Positions 47,349 through 56,305 of a stretch of 64,000 bases of DNA are shown here, in pieces. The stretch spans positions 372,001 to 436,000 of the forward strand of contig CALSNJ010000001.1 of the NCBI GenBank assembly GCA_943787745.1. Direction: 5' to 3'. Origin of the DNA: an uncultured Alphaproteobacteria bacterium. Its GTDB lineage: Bacteria > Pseudomonadota > Alphaproteobacteria > UBA6615. The stretch's first letter is position 1; every line of letters starts with the position of its first letter. Both the position numbers and the translations under genes were made by a program. The notes under the pieces were generated by a model, which saw nothing but the letters and a program-made list of their open reading frames with translations, had not been told where the DNA came from and searched no databases.

Positions 47349-48413
47349 ATGAACGACGAACCGGAACTTCTGCTCGAAACACGCGGGCGGGTGGGGCTGA
47401 TCACGCTCAACAAGCCGAAGGCTCTGAACGCCCTCTCGATGAACATGATCGAGCTGATGCACCCGCAGCTGCTCGCCTGGGCCAAGGATGACGCAATTGA
47501 TGCGGTTGTCATTCAGGGGACTGGAGATAAGGCGTTCTGCGCTGGCGGTGATATTCGAGACATGTATGAACAACGTGGCACCGATTTTGGAGCGGTGTAT
47601 TACGCGGCCGAATATCTGCTGAACGTTTCGATCCACACCTTCCCCAAGCCTTACATCGCGCTTATGGACGGGGTGACCATGGGCGGTGGCGCCGGGGTTT
47701 CAATCCATGGATCGCACAGGATTGCCAGCGAGCGAACCCTGTTTGCCATGCCGGAAACCGGGATTGGCTTGTTCCCGGATATTGGGGCCAGCTGGTTCCT
47801 GTCCTGTTGTCCGGGTCAGATCGGGATGTATCTCGGCCTGACGGGTTTGCGCATGCATGCTGCTGATACGCTCTATGCCGGGATCGGGGATTTCTACATG
47901 GAGTCCAGCCGGAACGAGGAACTGCTTGCTGCGCTCGCGACCGCGGGATCGCTCGATGAGTATTCGGTCAACGCATTGCTGAAGACCTTCACGAGTGATC
48001 CCGGTGTTCCGCCGCTGGCAGAACATCGCGAAGAGATTGACCGGTGTTTTGCGGGAGACAGTGTTGAAGCCATTCTTGCGGCCCTTGAAAACGAAGATAC
48101 GGATTGGGCACGCACCCAGCTGAAGTATCTCGCACACAAATCTCCGACGGCTCTGAAACTCACCTTCCGGCAATTGCGGCTTGGACCGAAGATTGAATCC
48201 ATCGCAGATATCATGAAGATGGAATACCGAATGGCCCATCGCACCTATCGCGGGGTTGATCTGTTCGAGGGGATCCGCGCGGTTGTGATCGACAAGGATG
48301 GCGCCCCGCAGTGGCAGCCGGATACCCTTGCGGCGGTCCGTGATGCGGATCTGGATGAGTATTTTGTGCCGGCCCCGGGTGAACCGGATTTCAGCCAGGC
48401 GGAACTGTCATAA
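47349..48413 (+). CDS. Enoyl-CoA hydratase/isomerase family; probable 3-hydroxyisobutyryl-CoA hydrolase
   Basis: FCAGGDIRDMYEQRG, MDGVTMGGGAGVSIHGSHRIASERTLFAMPETGIGLFPDIGASWFLS. Confidence 0.94.
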   Translation: MNDEPELLLETRGRVGLITLNKPKALNALSMNMIELMHPQLLAWAKDDAIDAVVIQGTGDKAFCAGGDIRDMYEQRGTDFGAVYYAAEYLLNVSIHTFPKPYIALMDGVTMGGGAGVSIHGSHRIASERTLFAMPETGIGLFPDIGASWFLSCCPGQIGMYLGLTGLRMHAADTLYAGIGDFYMESSRNEELLAALATAGSLDEYSVNALLKTFTSDPGVPPLAEHREEIDRCFAGDSVEAILAALENEDTDWARTQLKYLAHKSPTALKLTFRQLRLGPKIESIADIMKMEYRMAHRTYRGVDLFEGIRAVVIDKDGAPQWQPDTLAAVRDADLDEYFVPAPGEPDFSQAELS

Positions 48414-48433
48414 TTCAATCGGGAGAGAAGGCG

Positions 48434-49323
48434 ATGTCAAAGATCGGATTTATCGGGCTGGGGAACATGGGCGGGCCGATGGTGGCCAATTTGATCGCCG
48501 CAGGGCACGCGGTCAGCGCATTCGACATCTCAGCTGATGCGGTCGCACGGGCAACGGATGCGGGTGCCAGCGCAGCGTCCAGCGGTGCAGATGCGGCATC
48601 GGGTGCGGAGATCGTCATTACCATGCTACCGGCTGGACAGCATGTCCGTTCGGTCTATCTGGAGGATGACAAGGTGATGGAGGTCGTTGCCGCCGGATCG
48701 CTGCTGATCGATTGTTCGACCATCGATGTGACGACGGCCATCGATATGATTGCCCAAGCTGATATGCGCGGATCTGGAGATGATTGATGCCCCGGTCTCC
48801 GGCGGCGTGGGCGGCGCCCAGGCGGGCACGCTGACCTTCATGTGTGGCGGTACGGAATCTGCATTCGGGCGGGCACAGCCAATTCTGGACGCCATGGGAA
48901 AGAACATCTTCCATGCGGGCGATGCCGGTGCCGGACAGGCAGCCAAGGTGTGCAACAACCTGATGCTGGCAATTCAGATGATTGCGGTATCCGAAGGTTT
49001 TGCGCTGGCTGACAAGCTCAATCTCGACAAGCAGAAGTTGTTTGATATTGCCTCTACGGCCACGAGCCAGTGCTGGTCTATGACGAGTTATTGCCCGGTC
49101 CCGGGACCTGTCCCGACATCACCGGCGAACCGTGACTATGAAGCTGGGTTCACCGTGGCGATGATGCTCAAGGATCTCAAGCTGGCGCAGGAAGCCGCCC
49201 AGACGGTTGATGCCAATACCCCGTTGGGTGCACAGGCAACCGAAATCTACGACGCCTTTTCGGCAGCCGGTCATGAGCGGATTGGATTTTTCGGCAATCT
49301 TCAAACACATCGCAGACGCTTGA
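48434..49323 (+). pseudogene. mmsB: 3-hydroxyisobutyrate dehydrogenase, disrupted by two +1 frame changes
   Basis: MSKIGFIGLGNMGGPMVANLIAAGH then (next frame) LEMIDAPVSGGVGGAQAGTLTFMCGG...YDAFSAAGHERI then (third frame) DFSAIFKHIADA*. Confidence 0.9.
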
Positions 49324-49347
49324 TTGGCGTCGCGGTGTCTCGACCGG

Positions 49348-49560
49348 TTAGCCGAGCGGTGCGCTCCGCTTGCGGCAGCTGCCACACAGGCGGTTGTGCC
49401 AGCCCTCGCTCTCAAACTTGTTGCCGCACATCATGCAGGGGCGCTCACTGGGCGCATCGCCATCGGCACGTGCCCGGCCGGCCTGTTCCAATTCACCATC
49501 GATATTCTCTGTGGGAACTAAACTTGTCTCGCTCACAACCTGTTTCCTTTCCGATGACAC
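49348..49560 (-). CDS. Small zinc-ribbon-like protein (70 aa)
   Basis: CMMCGNKFESEGWHNRLCGSCRKRS, two CxxC pairs. Confidence 0.65.
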   Translation of the reverse strand: MSSERKQVVSETSLVPTENIDGELEQAGRARADGDAPSERPCMMCGNKFESEGWHNRLCGSCRKRSAPLG

Positions 49561-49838
49561 ATGCCAATTCAGGGCTGCGTCACGACTTCCTGCCTGTGCG
49601 GACGCGTCCCGGAGGCGCTTCCGTCTCGAAATTATATCGTTCTGGACTTTCGGCAGCGCAAAACGAATCTCTGCCCGTTCTCTTAAAACAGGGCAAAACA
49701 GCGTAATTTATTGAAAACGCTGAGTAATTTCGTTCTGGGCCGTATTTCCAGGATCGCCAATGCGATGGGTGTAAGAAAGTTCAGATTGGGTGAAAAGTCA
49801 ATGCGACATTGTCAACTGCTCGGATTTTGAGACTGAAA

Positions 49839-51485
49839 ATGCCTAAAATACCGGAATTCGACTTTATCATTGTTGGTGCTGGCAGCGCGGGGTGCGTGCT
49901 GGCCAACCGCCTCAGCGCCGATCCGGACATTCAGGTGCTTTTGCTGGAAGCGGGGCCACGTGACAGCCATCCCCTGATTCACATTCCTGTTGGCAATGGG
50001 AAGATCATTCCCAAAGCAAAGTACAACTGGAAGTATGAGACCGAACCTCAGGCACATCTGGATGATCGCCGCATCCTTTGGCCACGCGGAAAGACCCTTG
50101 GCGGGTCTTCATCCCTGAACGGCATGATCTATATCCGAGGTCACGCCCGTGACTACGACCTCTGGCGCCAACAGGGTGTCTCGGGCTGGTCGTTCGCCGA
50201 TGTCCTGCCCTACTTCAAACGTGCGGAGGGAAATGTGCGGGGCACAGACCCGTTCCATGGTGGTGATGGTCCTTTGGTTGTCAGCGATTCTGCCCATGAT
50301 CATGACCTTTTTGACGGTTTTGTCTCGGCCGGGGTGGAGGCCGGATATCCTGCCAATCCGGATTTCAATGGACCGGAGCAGGAGGGGTTCGGCCGCTATC
50401 AGTTCACGATCCGGAACGGGCGGCGCTGGAGCGCTGCAGCGGCCTATCTCAAGCCGGTTCTTTCGCGTCCCAACCTGACTCTGGAAACCGGGGCGTTTTC
50501 ACAAAAGGTAGAGTTCGAAGGGGATCGTGCTGTTGGTGTTGAATACACCCGCGGCAACCGCCTTTACGCCGCGCGTGCCATTCAAGAAGTCATTCTGTCT
50601 GGCGGGGTGATCAATTCTCCGCAATTGCTCATGTTGTCGGGGATTGGTCCTGCAGATGATTTGAAGCAATTGGGAATAGACCCGTTGCTCGATCGTCGGG
50701 ATGTGGGCGGAAATCTTCAGGATCATTTTTGTGTTCACACTGTCCATGCCTCCAACACGCCGACCCTGACCGACGAACTGGTCCGACTTGAGCGCGGCGC
50801 GATTTCGGTCGCCCGAGCGTTTGTTGCGCGGTCGGGGCCAGCCGCCGCATTTCCGCTTGAGGGGGGTGCCTTCATCCGGACATCCGACGATCTCGATATC
50901 CCCGACGCACAGTTTCACTTCAGTGCAGGCAATCTGCTGTCCCTGATCCGCAGGCCTTTTGCCAGCCATTCCGAGGATCACACCCGACCTGATGCTTTCA
51001 TGTGTCACGTTTGCCAGCTTCGTCCCGAAAGCCGGGGGGATATTCGGCTGCGGTCCAGCGACCCAAGGGACCAGCCGCTGATTCAGCCCAATTATCTATC
51101 CGAGATACGTGACCGGGAAACCATGCGGGAGGCTTTCAAGGCGATGCGTGACGTCATGCACCAGCCATCCTTGTCGCGCCTGAGTGGTGGTGAAATCTGG
51201 CCTGATCCGAAGGTCCGCACGGACGCTGAAATCGATGCCTTCATCCGGGCGACAGGCGGCACCGTCTATCACCCGGTCGGGACCTGTCGCATGGGGGGCG
51301 ATGACGATGCGGTTGTCGACGAGACCCTGCGGGTGCGCGGCACCGAAGGTCTTCGCGTGGTGGATGCATCGGTCATGCCGTCACTCGTCGGGGGCAATAC
51401 CCATGCCCCGACGGTCATGATCGCGGAAAAGGCGGCCGACATGATTCTTGGTCATGCGCCCCTGAACCCGGAACTTTATGCCTGA
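49839..51485 (+). CDS. GMC family oxidoreductase (choline dehydrogenase-like)
   Basis: FDFIIVGAGSAGCVLANRLS, GKTLGGSSSLNGMIYIRGHARDYDLW, GTCRMGGDDDAVVDETLRVRGTEGLRVVDASVMP. Confidence 0.95.
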   Translation: MPKIPEFDFIIVGAGSAGCVLANRLSADPDIQVLLLEAGPRDSHPLIHIPVGNGKIIPKAKYNWKYETEPQAHLDDRRILWPRGKTLGGSSSLNGMIYIRGHARDYDLWRQQGVSGWSFADVLPYFKRAEGNVRGTDPFHGGDGPLVVSDSAHDHDLFDGFVSAGVEAGYPANPDFNGPEQEGFGRYQFTIRNGRRWSAAAAYLKPVLSRPNLTLETGAFSQKVEFEGDRAVGVEYTRGNRLYAARAIQEVILSGGVINSPQLLMLSGIGPADDLKQLGIDPLLDRRDVGGNLQDHFCVHTVHASNTPTLTDELVRLERGAISVARAFVARSGPAAAFPLEGGAFIRTSDDLDIPDAQFHFSAGNLLSLIRRPFASHSEDHTRPDAFMCHVCQLRPESRGDIRLRSSDPRDQPLIQPNYLSEIRDRETMREAFKAMRDVMHQPSLSRLSGGEIWPDPKVRTDAEIDAFIRATGGTVYHPVGTCRMGGDDDAVVDETLRVRGTEGLRVVDASVMPSLVGGNTHAPTVMIAEKAADMILGHAPLNPELYA

Positions 51486-52741
51486 TGACCGAAACCGCCC
51501 CGCGGGGAAAACTCCTCTTCATTTCCCCGGTGATGCCCGATATCGGCGGCAACGGTCTGGCGATGCGGGCCGGCAATTTGGTGGAGAGTCTCGGGAGTCA
51601 CTCGGACCTGCATCTGCTGGTGCTGGCCGTGGGCGGTGTCGAGGGGCGTCAGCTTTGTCCCGAACTTGCGCCATTCGTGACGGCCTGGACTGAGTTGCCG
51701 TATCGCGAGATGATCGACCCCGAATACGGGATGCTTGGTCTTCTGCAGCCCGGTCTTGATCAGTTTGCGGCTGTTGAGCGTTTTGGTCGGCCGGTTGCCG
51801 CAGCCTACAAACCGGAGGCCGCCGCAGATGCCGCGTTCCAGGCATTTCCCGACACGTCCTTTGCTGCCGTGTTCGTGCTGCGTCTCTATATGAGCGCTGT
51901 CGCGTCCCGGTTTTGCGATCTCACACCGCGCCCGCATATGCTGCTCGATGCCGATGATGATGATGTAACGGCCAGTTGCCGGTTTGCTAACGTCCGTCGC
52001 GCGGCGGGTGACCATCTGGGGGCATCGATCGAGCTTGCAACGGCGCGTCATTACGCGGCTTGGGAACAGGCGTGGTTGCCAAAATTCGACTTGGTATTCA
52101 CCGCGTCTCCGGCAGATTCAGCCCGCATGTCGAAACGGATGCCGGACATGTTTTTCGATACGATTCCCAATGTGGTCCGGACAACACCAAATGTTGCGCC
52201 CAGTTCTGGCGCACAGGGACAAATCCCATTTCTTATGATCGGAAATCTCGGTTACCTGCCAAATGTCGAGGGCGCGCATTATTTTTGTACCGAAGTTCTG
52301 CCACGCCTTCGGGCTCTGGCCCCGGATCTGGCACGTGTGACCATTGCCGGTTCATCGCCGGCACCTACGGTCGTAGCGTTGAATGGGCTGGCCGGCGTGA
52401 CGGTTCTCGCCAGTCCGGCGGAAGTGTTCCCGCTTTATCATGAGGCGCGGGTTGCTGTTGCGCCAATTCGTGCAGGTGGGGGGACCCGGATCAAAATTTT
52501 GGAGGCGTTTGCGTCCGGGGTGCCGGTTGTGTCGACGGCGCTCGGGGCAGAAGGTTTGAGCGCTGAGGATGGCGTGCATCTCCTGATCGCGGACACGCCG
52601 GATGCGTTTGCCGCGGCCTGTGTACGACTGGCCCGGGACGAGGGTTTGCGCGCGCGGATCATCCCTGCCGCCCGACAGCTCCAGGAAGATCAGTATTCAC
52701 TGAACATGCTGAAACAGCGTTTCGCACCGGATACGTTGTGA
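51485..52741 (+). CDS. Glycosyltransferase (GT4-like)
   Basis: LLFISPVMPDIGGNGLAMRAGNLVESL, GNLGYLPNVEGAHYF, APIRAGGGTRIKILEAFASGVPVVST. Confidence 0.9.
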   Translation: MTETAPRGKLLFISPVMPDIGGNGLAMRAGNLVESLGSHSDLHLLVLAVGGVEGRQLCPELAPFVTAWTELPYREMIDPEYGMLGLLQPGLDQFAAVERFGRPVAAAYKPEAAADAAFQAFPDTSFAAVFVLRLYMSAVASRFCDLTPRPHMLLDADDDDVTASCRFANVRRAAGDHLGASIELATARHYAAWEQAWLPKFDLVFTASPADSARMSKRMPDMFFDTIPNVVRTTPNVAPSSGAQGQIPFLMIGNLGYLPNVEGAHYFCTEVLPRLRALAPDLARVTIAGSSPAPTVVALNGLAGVTVLASPAEVFPLYHEARVAVAPIRAGGGTRIKILEAFASGVPVVSTALGAEGLSAEDGVHLLIADTPDAFAAACVRLARDEGLRARIIPAARQLQEDQYSLNMLKQRFAPDTL

Positions 52742-52751
52742 GGCGGGCGGC

Positions 52752-53066
52752 CTAGTTCCCTTCGGCCGTCTTTGGCGCCGCATCCGGATTCCACTGGCCG
52801 CGGCGCATACGGGTGATCTTCACGCTGGCAAAGGTTCCGGCCTTGCGCAGTGGCTCGTTCGCAGAGAAAGCTTCGGCGGCCGCCCGGTTGGGAACATTCA
52901 GGATCAGCACGCTGCCGATCCGTTCCTCATCATCTTCGGCCAGCATCGCGCCACCGAGCACAAGAATATCCTCATGCTCTTTCAGGTAGGCGAAGTGGGC
53001 CGGCTTGTGGACTTCGCGGAGTGCCTTCGAACCCGGCCCGTCTTCCTGATAGATGATGTAAAGCAT
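52752..53066 (-). CDS. YciI family protein
   Basis: AHFAYLKEHEDILVLGGAML and ANEPLRKAGTFASVKITRMRRGQWNPD. Confidence 0.88.
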   Translation of the reverse strand: MLYIIYQEDGPGSKALREVHKPAHFAYLKEHEDILVLGGAMLAEDDEERIGSVLILNVPNRAAAEAFSANEPLRKAGTFASVKITRMRRGQWNPDAAPKTAEGN

Positions 53067-53999
53067 CAGTCCTGATTGATCACGAAGACCAGCTTGCCGC
53101 GCAGATGACGGCCCTCACTGATCCGGTGGGCCTCGGGGGCTTCCTGCAGAGTGAATGTTTGGACCGGCGGGGCTTTCACGACACCGGATTGAAACAATTC
53201 GATGATCCGCTCAAGATGCGGGCGATCACGACCGACCGCGGGGCGCAGGGAGGTCACGTCGTCGCGTGGGGAGGGCGGTGCCTGCATGCCTGACGCGATA
53301 GAGGCAACACGCCCACCGGATTTGACCACTTCGAATGATTTCGCCGTGACCGGACCACCCACGGTTTCGAACACGCAATCCACATCGGAGAGGATTTCGG
53401 TGAAATCCTCCTTTGTGTAGTCGATTACCTGATCGGCGCCGAGGCTCTTCACATAGTCCACGTTGCCGGCGCTACAGGTGGTGATGACGCGGGCGCCGAG
53501 ATGTTTTGCCAGTTCGATCGCAAACCCCGCCACACCCCCGGCACCACCCTGAATCAGGATGGTCTCGCCGGCTTTAAGCTCCAGCGTCTCTTCGACCGAA
53601 ATGATCGCCGTCAGGCCGGTCAGGGTCAGACAGGCCGCTTCAATATGGCTCACAGTCGTCGGGCTTTTTCGCGATGATGGAGGCTTTCATCGCGATCTTC
53701 TCGGCATAGGTGCCTTCCTGACCTCGGTCACAGACCCCGAAAACCGCATCGCCGACGGCAAAATCGGTGACACCTTCACCCAGTGCACTGACGACGCCTG
53801 AGAAATCGCGTCCGAGTATGTAGGGAAAGCTGTCGAGCTCGCCATAGGTTCCGCCAGCCCGCACCTTCGGATCGGCAGCATTTACGGTTGCGGCATGGAT
53901 GTCGACAATGACCTCACCCGGGCCAGCCACGGGGTCGGGCAGGTCACCGTATTGCATGACTTCGGGTCCGCCATGGCTCTCGATATAGGATGCTTTCAT
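53066..53999 (-). pseudogene. Quinone oxidoreductase/zinc-binding alcohol dehydrogenase family, frameshifted near 53654
   Basis: MKASYIESHGGPEVMQYGDLPDP...IIAKKPDDCEPY* and, in the next frame, VSHIEAACLTLTGLTAI...QGGAGGVAGFAIELAKHLGARVI. Confidence 0.9.
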
Positions 54000-54172
54000 C
54001 GTAATTTCGTCCTTCGAATTCGCGCGTTCATGAACTGTGATTTGTGAGGAGGCTAGCCTATCATTCCATCTCTGGCGAGAGGACAGACCAAGCCTGTCGC
54101 ATTCGCAGTGGTGGGTCTGCTACAACCGGCTGCAATACGACAAATCATTTTCTTGAGGGTAAGGGGAACCAG

Positions 54173-55102
54173 ATGAAAATTCTGTATTTTGATGACTTTC
54201 GGCTCGGTATTCTGCGCGGCGATGAAGTGGTGGATGTGTCAGACCAGGTGCAGGACATCCCGCATACGGGCCCGCATGATCTGATCACCGGCTTGATTGC
54301 GCGGTTTGACGACTACCGTGACCGGATCGAGAAGGCCGCTGCCGAAGGCGAAGGTATCCCGCTCGCGAATGTTCGCATCCGTCCGCCCCTGCCCAAGCCC
54401 GGCAATATCGATTGCATGGCTGTGAACTACATGGAGAACGGGACACTTCCCGAGCCGACACCGATCAATGCCTTTCACAAGGCGAGCAACGGCGTGATTG
54501 GCGAAGGCGACACGATGGTGCTGCCCGATATCCCCGCGAAGATTTTTGAAGGCGAGGCCGAGCTTGGTCTGGTGATCGGCAAGCAGGCAAAGGATGTCTC
54601 CGCCGAGAATGCCATGGATCATATCTTTGGCTACTTCAATTTCATCGATGGTTCGGCGCGCGACATGCCGCCGCCCACCAATGTTTTCTTTCAGGCCAAG
54701 TCGCGCGATACCTTTGCGCCGATCGGTCCTTACATCGTAACCGCGGATGAAATCGACGATCCGCAAAACCTTGATGTGAAACTTTGGGTGAACGGACAGC
54801 TCATGCAGGACTTCAACACCGATGATATGGCGCACAATATTCCGCGCTGCATCGAGTGGCTGAGTTCTATTCACACGCTCGAGCCCGGCGACATTGTTGC
54901 CACCGGCACCAACCACCGCGGCCTGAACCCGTTCCAGAATGGCGACAAGGTCGAGCTTGAGGTTGAAGGGTGTGGTCGCCTGACGATCAATGTGCGCGAC
55001 GATCTCGATCGCAAATGGGCGCGTGTGACGCGCCTGGAGCACACTTCGGGTGGCGGCGAAGGCCGTTACACGCCGCAGATTTCGGGTAAATACGCCGAAT
55101 AG
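54173..55102 (+). CDS. Fumarylacetoacetate hydrolase family protein
   Basis: PPLPKPGNIDCMAVNY, FEGEAELGLVIGKQAKDVS, FGYFNFIDGSARD, PGDIVATGTNHRGLNPFQNGDKVELEVEGCGRL. Confidence 0.92.
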   Translation: MKILYFDDFRLGILRGDEVVDVSDQVQDIPHTGPHDLITGLIARFDDYRDRIEKAAAEGEGIPLANVRIRPPLPKPGNIDCMAVNYMENGTLPEPTPINAFHKASNGVIGEGDTMVLPDIPAKIFEGEAELGLVIGKQAKDVSAENAMDHIFGYFNFIDGSARDMPPPTNVFFQAKSRDTFAPIGPYIVTADEIDDPQNLDVKLWVNGQLMQDFNTDDMAHNIPRCIEWLSSIHTLEPGDIVATGTNHRGLNPFQNGDKVELEVEGCGRLTINVRDDLDRKWARVTRLEHTSGGGEGRYTPQISGKYAE

Positions 55103-55130
55103 ATATTCAGGTCTTTCTGACAAGTGATAG

Positions 55131-55160
55131 GGGCGTGGCGGTTTTCTGGCACGCCCTTTT
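55131..55160 (+). terminator. Rho-independent terminator after the FAH-family gene
   Basis: GGGCGTG / CACGCCC stem followed by TTTT. Confidence 0.75.
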
Positions 55161-55271
55161 GCTTTCGATGGGCTGAATTCACTATGTGCGCACTTTGAAT
55201 CCGTCCTGTTCCGTCTAGAATGGGGCAACAAAACAAGACAGGCGGCATAGCAGCCGACCAGGGGGAACATC

Positions 55272-56297
55272 ATGAGTAAGAAAATTGCCGTTCTGGGTAC
55301 GGGTGCCAATGGCAGCTCGGTGGCAGCAAACCTGATTGATGCAGGTTTCGATGTCACCATGATCGACCAATGGGCCGAGCATGTCGAAACCATGCGCGCC
55401 AAGGGTCTGACCATCAACATGCCCGAGGAAGATCTGCATGTGGAGGTCGATGCTTATCATCTGAGCGATCTGGCGACACTGAACCGGGAGTTCGATGTCG
55501 TCTTCCTGATGGTAAAGGCTTACGACACGCGCTGGTCCTGTGAACTCATCAAGCCCTATCTCAAGGAAGATGGCCTGCTTGTGGGTATCCAGAATGCGAT
55601 GATGCTGGACGATATCGTCGAGATTGTCGGCCCGTCGCGGACGATCGGCTGCGTGGTCGAATTGTCTTCGGAAATTTTCACCCCGGGCGTTGTTCAGCGG
55701 AACACCCCGCCTGGGCATACCTGGTTCGGACTGGGCAGCATTCACGAATCCACAGAGGGCCGCGAAGCCGAGATCGAAGAGATTCTCAAACATGCGGGCA
55801 AGGTTTCGATCTCGCCTGAGATTATTGCGGCGAAGTGGATGAAGCTGGTGGTTAACACCATGTGCCTTGGTCCCTTTGCGATGCTCGGACTGACACTTTA
55901 CGAAGCCGTAAAAATGCCGGGCATGAAGGACTTCGCACTTCAGGCTGGCACCGAAGCGCTCTCTGTAGGCCAGTCCATTGGTCACACGATCCAGCCAATT
56001 TTCGGTCTGACCGAAGATGACGTGAAGGACACCAACCGGCTGCTCGAGAAGCTGCTCGACAAACTGGCAGCGGACATTGGTCCTGCGGCACGGGATTGCG
56101 TGCTTCAGGACCACCTGAAGGGGCGCTACAGCGAGGTGGACCTGATCAACGGTCTGGTTGTTGAGGAAAGTGACAAGCTCGGGCGTCGTGCGCCTGTGAA
56201 TGCCGCCATTACGGAAATTACCCGCCGTATTCAGGCCGGGGAATTGCAGCCGGATCCGTCCAATCTTGAGCTTGCCCAGGAAATGGCGCGGGCCTGA
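55272..56297 (+). CDS. 2-dehydropantoate 2-reductase family protein
   Basis: KIAVLGTGANGSSVAANLIDAGFDVTMIDQW, FLMVKAYDTRWSCELI, KWMKLVVNTMCLGPFAML. Confidence 0.9.
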   Translation: MSKKIAVLGTGANGSSVAANLIDAGFDVTMIDQWAEHVETMRAKGLTINMPEEDLHVEVDAYHLSDLATLNREFDVVFLMVKAYDTRWSCELIKPYLKEDGLLVGIQNAMMLDDIVEIVGPSRTIGCVVELSSEIFTPGVVQRNTPPGHTWFGLGSIHESTEGREAEIEEILKHAGKVSISPEIIAAKWMKLVVNTMCLGPFAMLGLTLYEAVKMPGMKDFALQAGTEALSVGQSIGHTIQPIFGLTEDDVKDTNRLLEKLLDKLAADIGPAARDCVLQDHLKGRYSEVDLINGLVVEESDKLGRRAPVNAAITEITRRIQAGELQPDPSNLELAQEMARA

Positions 56298-56305
56298 GGA
56301 TTGCT

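Noticed and set aside
48750-49706. 318 aa ORF as an intact dehydrogenase with a novel C-terminal domain
   Set aside because: After about residue 178 the translation turns into Arg/Ser/His-rich out-of-frame sequence; the true C-terminus DFSAIFKHIADA* is in the next frame.
52175-52184. GTCCGGACAA as a third copy of the TTGTCCGGACAA operator
   Set aside because: Inside the glycosyltransferase CDS and the left half-site is GTGG rather than TTG, so the dyad is incomplete.
54239-55420. 393 aa minus-strand ORF
   Set aside because: Antisense to the FAH-family gene and the next gene's start; shadow ORF.
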